NCBI GenBank assembly: GCA_038148895.1 | Contig: JBBVGQ010000001.1 | Source of the DNA: Tamlana sp038148895 | GTDB taxonomy: Bacteria; Bacteroidota; Bacteroidia; Flavobacteriales; Flavobacteriaceae | DNA: 64,000 bases | Strand: one strand, 5' to 3' | Shown here: positions 42,237-50,073 of the stretch, piece by piece | Layout: every line of letters starts with the position of its first letter | How positions within the stretch are numbered: the stretch's first letter is position 1 | Notes under the pieces: generated by a model | What the model was told of the DNA's origin: nothing | What the model saw: the letters and a program-made list of their open reading frames with translations, nothing else | The model's database searches: none | Program-made: the position numbers and the translations under genes

Positions 42237-45200
42237 TTAATCAGCAGTATCTATAGGCAAACTGGTGTCTTGTGGTATATCTGGGTCAAAAGGTTCTTCT
42301 ACGGGCTCATCACCTCCATAAAAATGCTTAAACGACCTTAAATAGTTATTAAACACTTTGCCCTCAATTTCAGCAAATTCTTCATCATGTTTCACTATGA
42401 CATCTACTAGGGCTTTATAACGGCTAATATCCGTATAAATTTCTTCAAATAAACGTTCTTGACTATCGGTTTTTAAGCTGCTATAATATGCTAGGTTTTC
42501 TTGGTATTTTTTGGCTACTTCTTTAAAAAGTGATCTGGCTTTTTCTTTGTTTCCTACTTCATAATATGCGCTGATGTAGGGCTCAAGTAATGTGTAAAAA
42601 CCAAAATAATCAACGGGCATGTTTTCCATAGCGATATCGGCAATTTCCTCGGCTTTATCTAGCTTATTCTCATTAATAAGTTGCTGAATTAAGCGGGCTA
42701 AATTACCACGATAGGTAATAGAGTTTTTTCGTGTTTCTGGGTCGTGATAAATATCTGGGCTGCCGCTATTGCCCCAATCCCAATTTTTAACCTTTTCATA
42801 CATTAAATCGCTATCTACACGTCCCATATCAAAAGGGTTGGCACGGTCTACAGGCGTTTTTATTGGGACCAATTTATAGCAAAGCCCATCTAGTTGAAGA
42901 TAATCTTTCATCCAAATATAATCGTCATCACCAAAGCTTCCACCGGTAAAGTAAATAGGGCGCTTCCATTCGTTGTTGGCTATAACGTCTAGCATCAGCA
43001 GCCTGTTTTTGTAGAGAGCACCACCTTTAACCGTAATGTCAATATAGGGTACTATCTTATCGGCATCGGCTAGTTTTACTATTCCTGACTCCAAAACATT
43101 TTCCTTATTAACAGGAATGCGCAAATGCGGAGTAGGTAGATAGCTGGCATTCAAATCTTGCGAACGTATCTGTGAAATATCGATTCCTCTTTGCTGTAAA
43201 ACGAACTTGTATTTTGTTTTTGGGTTATCGCTAGCCACAAAATCCAAAAACTGTTCAACAGTTAATGTATCTGGAATTACTTGTTGGATAACAATATAAT
43301 CGTTGGTGCCATATTGATATAAATCGTGTGTAAGTTGGGATGGTATAGGGTCGCTCTCATAAGCCTTACGCTTCATTTGATCAATATACCAATCAGTTTG
43401 GAATAAACTAGTATTCACAACACGTACATCGGTGCGGTAACCTTCAATTTCTTGGGCATACCAAAGCGCAAACGTATCGTTGTCGCCAATGGTAAACAAA
43501 ATGGCATTTTGGGCACACGAGTCGAGATACATATGTGCCATAGATTTTGCCGTATATTTTTCCGACCTATCATGGTCGTCCCAGTTATTAGCGGCCATAA
43601 TGCCAGGAACTAAAATAAGGCAAACCAAAGTAATTAGTGGAGCTGCCAATTTTTTTGGGATGTAAGTTTTTAAAGTGTCATAAAGGCCATAAACCCCAAA
43701 GCCTATCCAAAGTGCGAATACATAAAATGAGCCCACTACAGAATAATCGCGTTCCCTTGGTTCAAAAGGGCGGACATTGGTATAAACCTGAATGGCAACC
43801 CCAGTAAAGAGGAAAAACACCAACATGACCCAAAACATTTTTTTGTCTTTATTAAACAAAAAGAAAAACCCAAGCAGGCCAAGAATTAGAGGTAATAGAT
43901 AGTAAGTATTTCTTGCTTTGTTGTTTTTTACATCACTTGGTAAATTGTCTTGCGAATAGCCCAAATGCCATTCGTCCAATAGTTTTATGCCAGATATCCA
44001 ATTGCCATGATTGTCGTATTTTCCTTGAATATCATCTTGTCTTCCAGCAAAATTCCACATAAAATAACGCCAATACATATAGCCCAATTGGTATTCAAAT
44101 AAGTATTTTATGTTGCTGGCCAATGATGGTTTTTCAATATCAATATATTCTTTAAACTGCTTCAGAAAGTTGTGATAATCTTCATAATCTATATTACCGT
44201 TGTTAACATCCTTTCTAAAATTATTAATTGATTCGCGCAGTTTGTTTTCCATTTGGTACTCAGGCTTCAGTTTAAAATCTAAAAAGCCAGAGAACATCAT
44301 ATAATTTTCGGCATGTTCTGTGCTCCACATACGCGGAAGAATCGATGCGTGCTTAGAATTGTAATTTTGTTTTGCGTTTTTATAATCGTTTACAATGACG
44401 TACTCCCCTTTTTTCTCATCTTTTTCATATTTAGGTTTGTCGTCTATGTACGGTTTCTTTTCATCTAAATAGGCATATTGATCAGTAAACTGAGGTCCAA
44501 AAAACAGGTGTGTTTCCGGATATTGTTCCAAATTGTAATAGGCCAATAGTTCTCTTGCACTCGACGGGTTATTTTCATTAATCACTACATTGGCATTGGC
44601 ACGAATGGGCAACATTAACCATGTAGAAAACCCAATAATGATAAATGTTATACATAGAATACCTGTATTGACGTGTACATAACCTTTTTTTCGGGTAAAT
44701 CGTAATCCATAATTAATTAAAGCAACCAATACTATTCCAGCGATTATGGAACCTGAATTAAAAGGAAGGCCAATGGTGTTAACGAAGAATATTTCGGTAG
44801 CACTGAAGATTTTAAGAATATTGGGTGCCAATAATTTAAAAACGAACAACAATATGCCAACGGAAACTACATTGGCAATTATGAAGTTTTTAACCGTAAC
44901 GGTTTTGTAATTTTTAAAGTAATAAATAAGCCCAATGGCAGGAATGGTAAGCAAGCCCATAAAATGTACCCCAAATGAAAGCCCAATTACGAAGGCAATT
45001 AAGATAAGCCATCGGTTACCACGAGGTTTGTCCATATCCTGTTCCCAGCGCAACCCAAGCCAAAACAATGCAGACATAATTAAAGTGGCCATGGCGTAAA
45101 CCTCAGTCTCTACTGCATTGAACCAAAATGAATCTGTGAATGTAAAAGCCAAACTGCCAACCAAACCACTACCCAAAATGGCCATTGCTTTACTTTGAGA

Positions 45201-45542
45201 TATATCGCCATTTCCTGCTACTATTTTCTTAAGGAGTAAGGTAATGGTCCAAAACATAAAAAGGATGGTGAAGGCACTCGCCACGGCACTCATCATGTTC
45301 ATCATCCAACCAACAAGTTCATTATTTCCAAAGGTGAAAATGGAGAAAAAAGCACCCAACATTTGAAAAAGAGGCGCCCCCGGAGGGTGGCCAACCTGAA
45401 GTTTGGAGGAGGTTAAAATATATTCGCCGGCATCCCAAAAGCTTACCGTGGGTTCAACTGTTAAACTGTATGTGATAAGCGCAATTAAAAAAGAGAACCA
45501 ACCCAAGAGCGTGTTCCATTTTTTAAAATTGAAATGTGCCAT
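42237..45542 (-). CDS. DUF2723 family membrane protein (glycosyltransferase family 117)
   Basis: 1101 residues. The N-terminus is a GT-C-like polytopic membrane domain: LTVEPTVSFWDAGEYI and LQVGHPPGAPLFQMLGAF are the conserved first loop with the acidic DAGE motif, followed by about ten helices. A second helical group lies near 560-690 and includes RPFEPRERDYSVVGSF. The C-terminal part has helical repeats (AEEIADIAMENMPVDYFG, EVGNKEKARSLFKEVAKKY). DUF2723 members in Bacteroidota are proposed O-glycosylation or lipid-linked glycosyl transferases. Operon with the deacetylase suggests cell-surface glycan work. Confidence 0.92.
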   Translation of the reverse strand: MAHFNFKKWNTLLGWFSFLIALITYSLTVEPTVSFWDAGEYILTSSKLQVGHPPGAPLFQMLGAFFSIFTFGNNELVGWMMNMMSAVASAFTILFMFWTITLLLKKIVAGNGDISQSKAMAILGSGLVGSLAFTFTDSFWFNAVETEVYAMATLIMSALFWLGLRWEQDMDKPRGNRWLILIAFVIGLSFGVHFMGLLTIPAIGLIYYFKNYKTVTVKNFIIANVVSVGILLFVFKLLAPNILKIFSATEIFFVNTIGLPFNSGSIIAGIVLVALINYGLRFTRKKGYVHVNTGILCITFIIIGFSTWLMLPIRANANVVINENNPSSARELLAYYNLEQYPETHLFFGPQFTDQYAYLDEKKPYIDDKPKYEKDEKKGEYVIVNDYKNAKQNYNSKHASILPRMWSTEHAENYMMFSGFLDFKLKPEYQMENKLRESINNFRKDVNNGNIDYEDYHNFLKQFKEYIDIEKPSLASNIKYLFEYQLGYMYWRYFMWNFAGRQDDIQGKYDNHGNWISGIKLLDEWHLGYSQDNLPSDVKNNKARNTYYLLPLILGLLGFFFLFNKDKKMFWVMLVFFLFTGVAIQVYTNVRPFEPRERDYSVVGSFYVFALWIGFGVYGLYDTLKTYIPKKLAAPLITLVCLILVPGIMAANNWDDHDRSEKYTAKSMAHMYLDSCAQNAILFTIGDNDTFALWYAQEIEGYRTDVRVVNTSLFQTDWYIDQMKRKAYESDPIPSQLTHDLYQYGTNDYIVIQQVIPDTLTVEQFLDFVASDNPKTKYKFVLQQRGIDISQIRSQDLNASYLPTPHLRIPVNKENVLESGIVKLADADKIVPYIDITVKGGALYKNRLLMLDVIANNEWKRPIYFTGGSFGDDDYIWMKDYLQLDGLCYKLVPIKTPVDRANPFDMGRVDSDLMYEKVKNWDWGNSGSPDIYHDPETRKNSITYRGNLARLIQQLINENKLDKAEEIADIAMENMPVDYFGFYTLLEPYISAYYEVGNKEKARSLFKEVAKKYQENLAYYSSLKTDSQERLFEEIYTDISRYKALVDVIVKHDEEFAEIEGKVFNNYLRSFKHFYGGDEPVEEPFDPDIPQDTSLPIDTAD

Positions 45543-45647
45543 ATATGTCTGTGTTTATTTGCTTTGGCGAATTTAACAATAATTACTTAACCGCAAATGT
45601 TTTTAAGTAAACGTTAAGTTTTTACGATTATTTTTTGATAAAAATGC

Positions 45648-45677
45648 TTGTACAAATAAAACTTTGTACTAAATTTG
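45648..45677 (+). promoter_or_regulatory. Promoter of tRNA-Gln
   Basis: TTG (45648-45650), 19 bp, TAAATTTG (45670-45677); the tRNA begins 17 nt later. Full match to the Bacteroidota -33/-7 pattern. Confidence 0.75.
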
Positions 45678-45694
45678 CACCCTCAATTGCACAA

Positions 45695-45767
45695 TGGCCT
45701 ATGGTGTAACTGGCAACACGTCTGGTTTTGGTCCAGAAGAGTCTAGGTTCGAGCCCTAGTAGGCCAA
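45695..45767 (+). tRNA. tRNA-Gln (anticodon TTG)
   Basis: 73 nt. The acceptor TGGCCTA pairs with TAGGCCA; discriminator A. The anticodon arm TCTGG-TTTTGGT-CCAGA gives TTG, and the T-arm contains GGTTCGAGCCC. CCA is not encoded. Confidence 0.97.
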
Positions 45768-45778
45768 CGAGTAATTTC

Positions 45779-45806
45779 AAAGTCCTTGTTTTCAAGGACT
45801 TTTTTT
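45779..45806 (+). terminator. Terminator after tRNA-Gln
   Basis: AAAGTCCTTG (45779-45788) and CAAGGACTTT (45793-45802) around TTTT, then more T. Confidence 0.88.
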
Positions 45807-45847
45807 ATGCCTTTTTTTGAAAAAAATAATTTTAAATAGATATTTTC

Positions 45848-46198
45848 TTAGAGAAGCGCTGCTTTTACGCTTTCTACTGTGTTTTTCGAATTTCCAACGA
45901 AAATCTTATCTTCAACGATAATGACAGGGCGGCTTAAAAAGGTGTAATGGTCAAGGATATAGTGTTTAAAGTCTCGTTCAGTTAAATTTTGGTTTTTAAG
46001 GTCCATTTCTTTGTACAGATTAGAACGTTTGCTGAAAAGCGCCTCATAACTACCCGCCAAATCTTTCATTTGCTCTAATTGTTGTACTGTTATTTCTTCA
46101 TTTTTTATGTCTTGAAGAATGAATTCCGAGGATAAATTCAGCTCTTTTAATATCCTTATACAGGTACTGCAGGTCTTTAAGTAATATACTTTTTTCAT
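45848..46198 (-). CDS. ArsC/Spx-type thioredoxin-fold protein
   Basis: 116 residues. YYLKTCSTCIRIL has a CxxC at the position of the ArsC catalytic Cys; FSKRSNLYKEM and FLSRPVIIVEDKIFVG are typical of the ArsC-like family including Spx and YffB. True arsenate reductases usually have one Cys with a downstream Arg triad; assignment to arsenate is doubtful. Divergent from the DinB gene, 60 nt between starts. Confidence 0.85.
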   Translation of the reverse strand: MKKVYYLKTCSTCIRILKELNLSSEFILQDIKNEEITVQQLEQMKDLAGSYEALFSKRSNLYKEMDLKNQNLTERDFKHYILDHYTFLSRPVIIVEDKIFVGNSKNTVESVKAALL

Positions 46199-46258
46199 TT
46201 GTTGTAGTTGTTTCTAAAAAAACAAATTAAACTATATTTATCGAAAAATTTAAATATT

Positions 46259-46723
46259 ATGGATTTTACATTTCAGGTTTTGAATAATACACGAGGAATT
46301 TTTAGCAAAATAATTGAAAATTCTTCCTTGGAAGATTTAAACAAAATACCCGAAGGTTTTAGCAACAATATTATTTGGAACATAGGGCACATTGTGGTGA
46401 CAGAGCAGTTACTGGCTTATAAATTGTCTGGGTTAAACATGATGGTTTCGGACGATTTAGTTAACAAATACAGAAAAGATTCCAAACCACAGGGCGATGT
46501 TACCCAAGCTGAGGTGAATGAAATTAAGGCTTTATTGTTCTCGACCATTAAAAAAACAGAGGAAGATTATAAAAAAGGTGTTTTTAAAGATTATAATGTT
46601 TACACGGTTTCAACAACAGGAAACACATTACATAATGTTGATGAGGCTTTACAATTTATACTTGTTCACGAAGGCATTCACTATGGCTATGTTTTGGCAC
46701 TTTTAAAAGTTATTAAAAACTAA
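46259..46723 (+). CDS. DinB family protein
   Basis: 154 residues from the ATG at 46259. DinB four-helix fold: IIWNIGHIVVTEQLLAYKLS contains the first metal His and LVHEGIHYGYVLALLK the other two (H-x3-H). The set suggests a metal-dependent thiol-transferase-like or related hydrolase of the YfiT/DinB superfamily; the substrate is unknown. Its end overlaps the end of the convergent gene by 21 nt. Confidence 0.87.
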   Translation: MDFTFQVLNNTRGIFSKIIENSSLEDLNKIPEGFSNNIIWNIGHIVVTEQLLAYKLSGLNMMVSDDLVNKYRKDSKPQGDVTQAEVNEIKALLFSTIKKTEEDYKKGVFKDYNVYTVSTTGNTLHNVDEALQFILVHEGIHYGYVLALLKVIKN

Positions 46724-47425
46724 AAAGGGTTCTGCTTCTTCAAAAGGAATAGCAAACTCTATAATTCCTGTGGAATAGGGTGCAATTTCATATGTGTTAT
46801 AAAGCAAAACAACACCGCTTTCCGAATAAGCGATGTTAGCAGGCAGTTGGAAGGTGTCTGATTCAAAAACAATGCTTTCTTTTTCTGAAATGCTTTTATC
46901 AAAATAGGTTTTGGCCAAGGCTTTAAATCCCTCTAGATTATTCATTAATTTGTCGTTTTGTATTTTTTGTCCAGTAGTACTTTCAAAATTTAAAAACGTA
47001 ATATTCAATAGTCCGTGTGCCCCACCCGTGTTGACATAAGAGGTAATGGCTATGCTTATTATTTCAGGTGATTGATAAATTACTTCGCCATCAATTTGGG
47101 CCTCCCATATCAGGTTGGTTTCAGGAAAGTCGTGTTTAAATGAATCATATTCTGTATTGAAAGCTTCAACACTTTCTTCAATCGGCTTTAATACGACCTC
47201 ATCGGGGTCGCCAATATGCAGGGAAGTTGATACTGTTCTCGATATTTCAGAATTTATATGATTTGTTATTGTTTTATTTCCTTTTGCCTCAGGAATGTTT
47301 ATTTCAACAATGTTATTGTTTTCTAGGGGTATGTTAATTTCAGAAAATGATGTTTTTGTCTCATCGTTACAAGCGACAAAGAGCATAAATAGAAAAAAAA
47401 ACAAGTAGAAGTTTTTGTTAAACAT
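46703..47425 (-). CDS. DUF3298/DUF4163-type lipoprotein
   Basis: 240 residues with a lipoprotein signal (FYLFFFLFMLFVACND). The body resembles the PdaC/RsiV-like pair: a DUF4163-like strand-helix region, then SYVNTGGAHGLLNITFLNF, the hallmark of DUF3298, and PYSTGIIEFAIPFEE at the end. In RsiV this module binds lysozyme; here the ligand is unknown. The 3' end overlaps the DinB gene. Confidence 0.87.
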   Translation of the reverse strand: MFNKNFYLFFFLFMLFVACNDETKTSFSEINIPLENNNIVEINIPEAKGNKTITNHINSEISRTVSTSLHIGDPDEVVLKPIEESVEAFNTEYDSFKHDFPETNLIWEAQIDGEVIYQSPEIISIAITSYVNTGGAHGLLNITFLNFESTTGQKIQNDKLMNNLEGFKALAKTYFDKSISEKESIVFESDTFQLPANIAYSESGVVLLYNTYEIAPYSTGIIEFAIPFEEAEPFLVFNNF

Positions 47426-47570
47426 AATTGATTTATTAACTACCCTTAAAGGTAATTATTGCATTTAAATATGCCGAATTAAAATGAATTATTTAATTTA
47501 TTGAATAACGTTTGCTTAATTGAACATAAGTTCCATTATCAAATTTTGAAAAAGGAGAAAAAAGAGAGTA

Positions 47571-48410
47571 TTAATCTAAATAGTAAATGTAGCCAACATT
47601 TACCCAAACTAACCAATCGGTATTTTTGTTAAAGGATAATTCGTGGTTAAGCCCATCCACCCAATCATTGAAATAATATTGCCATCTAAGGTCTAACATT
47701 AAATCGGAAAGCTTTGTGAGTTTGTATCTAACACCGGCACTGGCTACCATAGAAAAATGGGAGAGTGGGGTAACGTCAATCGGGTACTGACGTTCGCTTT
47801 CAGGAACTCCAGCAGGAAGTGGCGGTAAACGTGTATAGTCTCGGTACCAAAAAGAATAAATATTTTCGGGATTGTAAACATCGCCATCACCATAAGTTGT
47901 ACTGGCTTCTGGGGTTGAATAGGTATAATGTACGCCCAAGCTAACAAAAGGCGCAAAGCTATAAGCAAACCCTTGAAAATCGCGTATGCTTAAAGGGAAA
48001 AACTCAATTTGTGTTCCTATATCAAAGTTTTCGGCTACTCCTTTATGCGCTCTGAGCCTATCCGCATCAGGTGTCACGTTGTCTGGCCCAACCCATTGGC
48101 CTAAGTGTTCAAGCTTGGTTTTGTTATAAGATATTTCGTTTCTTAATTTAAAGTGATCATTAAAATAAGTGTCAGTTGTGTAGCAATTACAATCAGCTCT
48201 GTAGGAAAAATTGATATAATGTACAATGCCAATACCGTATCCTGAGTTGCCAAAGTTTGTTTTAGAGTCTTGGCGACTTCCAAAATCTGATCTAAATTGA
48301 ACGGGACCAGCAATAACACCCAATTCGTGAGAAAAGCCCAACTGCGCAGAAGCCTCGTGAACGCTAAGAAATAGCCACAAAGCACAAACCAAATATTTTA
48401 AGTTAAGCAT
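47571..48410 (-). CDS. Outer-membrane protein of the THC0290_0291 family
   Basis: 279 residues from the ATG at 48410; a longer in-frame start at 48500 would put an unusual extension before the signal peptide (LNLKYLVCALWLFLSVHEASA). FSHELGVIAGPVQFRSDFG, SGYGIGIVHYINF and the C-terminal LSFNKNTDWLVWVNVGYIYY are beta-barrel strands that I associate with this Flavobacteriia family. NCNCYT-type Cys pairing (DCNCY) lies in a loop. Function unknown. Confidence 0.82.
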   Translation of the reverse strand: MLNLKYLVCALWLFLSVHEASAQLGFSHELGVIAGPVQFRSDFGSRQDSKTNFGNSGYGIGIVHYINFSYRADCNCYTTDTYFNDHFKLRNEISYNKTKLEHLGQWVGPDNVTPDADRLRAHKGVAENFDIGTQIEFFPLSIRDFQGFAYSFAPFVSLGVHYTYSTPEASTTYGDGDVYNPENIYSFWYRDYTRLPPLPAGVPESERQYPIDVTPLSHFSMVASAGVRYKLTKLSDLMLDLRWQYYFNDWVDGLNHELSFNKNTDWLVWVNVGYIYYLD

Positions 48411-48536
48411 AAAAAGGTTTATTTTTTTGAGGGCGTTACTATGGACAAATATATAAAAACTAGGTAAACAAACAAATATTAATGAATTTGGCAAAATCAT
48501 GTAAAATTATTTATTGCGAAATTCAAAAAAAATAGC

Positions 48537-48564
48537 TTGTTTTTTTGAAGATAACGTATATTTG
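48537..48564 (+). promoter_or_regulatory. Promoter of gdhA
   Basis: TTG (48537-48539), 17 bp, TATATTTG (48557-48564), leaving a 5' leader of about 40 nt before the ATG at 48613. Confidence 0.7.
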
Positions 48565-48612
48565 TGCCAATAAATTATTTATTCAATAAATATTAATGCA
48601 ATAATTGTATGT

Positions 48613-49956
48613 ATGAAAAGCATCATTAAAGAATTTTTGGATCAGGTTAGGGAAAGAAACGGACACGAACCTGAGTTTTTACAAGCGGTAGAAGAAGTGG
48701 CAGAAACTGTAATTCCTTACATTGTAAAACACGATATATATTATGGGAAAAATATTTTGCTCAGAATGGTTGAGCCTGAAAGATTAATTTCGTTTCGGGT
48801 GTGCTGGGTAGATGATAAGGGTGAAATACAGGTAAACCGGGGTTACAGGATTCAAATGAATTCGGCAATTGGCCCATACAAAGGAGGGTTGCGCTTTCAT
48901 CCTTCGGTAAATGCAAGTATTTTAAAGTTTTTGGCTTTCGAGCAAGTATTCAAAAACAGCCTTACAACGCTGCCCATGGGTGGAGGTAAAGGAGGTAGCG
49001 ATTTTGACCCAAAGGGTAAGAGTGATAACGAAATTATGAGATTTTGCCATGCTTTTATGAGTGAATTGTTTAGACATATTGGTCCAAATACAGATGTTCC
49101 TGCTGGAGATATTGGTGTAGGATCAAGGGAAATAGGCTATTTGTTCGGAATGTACAAGAAGTTGAGAAATGAGTTTACTGGAGTCCTTACGGGAAAAGGC
49201 ATGTCTTGGGGAGGTTCATTGATTAGGCCAGAAGCTACAGGCTATGGCACTGTCTATTTTGCCCAAAAAATGCTTGAAACTAAAAATGATGATTTTGAAG
49301 GTAAAGAAGTTGTTGTATCAGGTTCTGGAAATGTAGCTCAATATGCAGCAGAAAAGGTTACTCAATTAGGTGGAAAGGTTTTAACGCTTTCAGATTCTGA
49401 TGGCTATATTTATGATTCTGACGGCATTGATAAGGAAAAATTATCATTTATAATGCAATTAAAAAACGTTAAACGAGGAAGGATTAAAGAATATGTAGAC
49501 AAATATCCCAATGCGGAATACCACCAAGGAAAAACTCCTTGGGATGTAAAATGCGACATTGCACTACCATGTGCTACCCAAAATGAGCTTAATGAAAATG
49601 ATGCCAAAACACTTTTAAACAATGGTTGTATTTGCGTAAGTGAAGGAGCCAACATGCCATCAACAAAAGAGGCTATAGCGACATTCCATAAGGCAAAAAT
49701 ATTGTTTGCCCCAGGTAAAGCATCAAATGCCGGTGGTGTGGCTACTTCTGGACTGGAAATGACACAAAATTCGTTAAGATATAAATGGACACGAGAAGAA
49801 GTTGACAACAAGTTAAAGGACATCATGGCTGATATTCACAAGTCTTGTATAGAATATGGAACAGATGATGATGGATATGTTGATTATGTTAGAGGAGCCA
49901 ATATTGCAGGATTTGTTAAAGTTGCCGATGCCATGCTTGCTCAGGGAATAGTTTAA
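48613..49956 (+). CDS. gdhA: NADP-specific glutamate dehydrogenase
   Basis: 447 residues, the hexameric short form. LPMGGGKGGSDFDPKGKSDN holds the catalytic-region Lys; GPYKGGLRFHPSVN, DIGVGSREIGYLFGMYKK and VVVSGSGNVAQYAAEKV (nucleotide-binding) are typical of bacterial GdhA. It makes glutamate from 2-oxoglutarate and ammonium. It has its own promoter and terminator. Confidence 0.97.
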   Translation: MKSIIKEFLDQVRERNGHEPEFLQAVEEVAETVIPYIVKHDIYYGKNILLRMVEPERLISFRVCWVDDKGEIQVNRGYRIQMNSAIGPYKGGLRFHPSVNASILKFLAFEQVFKNSLTTLPMGGGKGGSDFDPKGKSDNEIMRFCHAFMSELFRHIGPNTDVPAGDIGVGSREIGYLFGMYKKLRNEFTGVLTGKGMSWGGSLIRPEATGYGTVYFAQKMLETKNDDFEGKEVVVSGSGNVAQYAAEKVTQLGGKVLTLSDSDGYIYDSDGIDKEKLSFIMQLKNVKRGRIKEYVDKYPNAEYHQGKTPWDVKCDIALPCATQNELNENDAKTLLNNGCICVSEGANMPSTKEAIATFHKAKILFAPGKASNAGGVATSGLEMTQNSLRYKWTREEVDNKLKDIMADIHKSCIEYGTDDDGYVDYVRGANIAGFVKVADAMLAQGIV

Positions 49957-49976
49957 GATTTTAAAATTAATTTAAG

Positions 49977-50009
49977 CAAAAGGCTCCCTTTTTAGGGAGC
50001 CTTTTGCTT
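49977..50009 (+). terminator. Terminator of gdhA
   Basis: 13-bp perfect stem (49977-49989 with 49994-50006), TTTT loop. Confidence 0.88.
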
Positions 50010-50073
50010 TTTAATTATATTATTTTAAAGTAAAACTCGTTAGTTATAAATATATTTGAATTTTCAAAAATCT

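Noticed and set aside
45848..46198. True arsenate reductase (ArsC) label
   Set aside because: The family is right, but the CxxC and missing Arg triad do not support arsenate chemistry.
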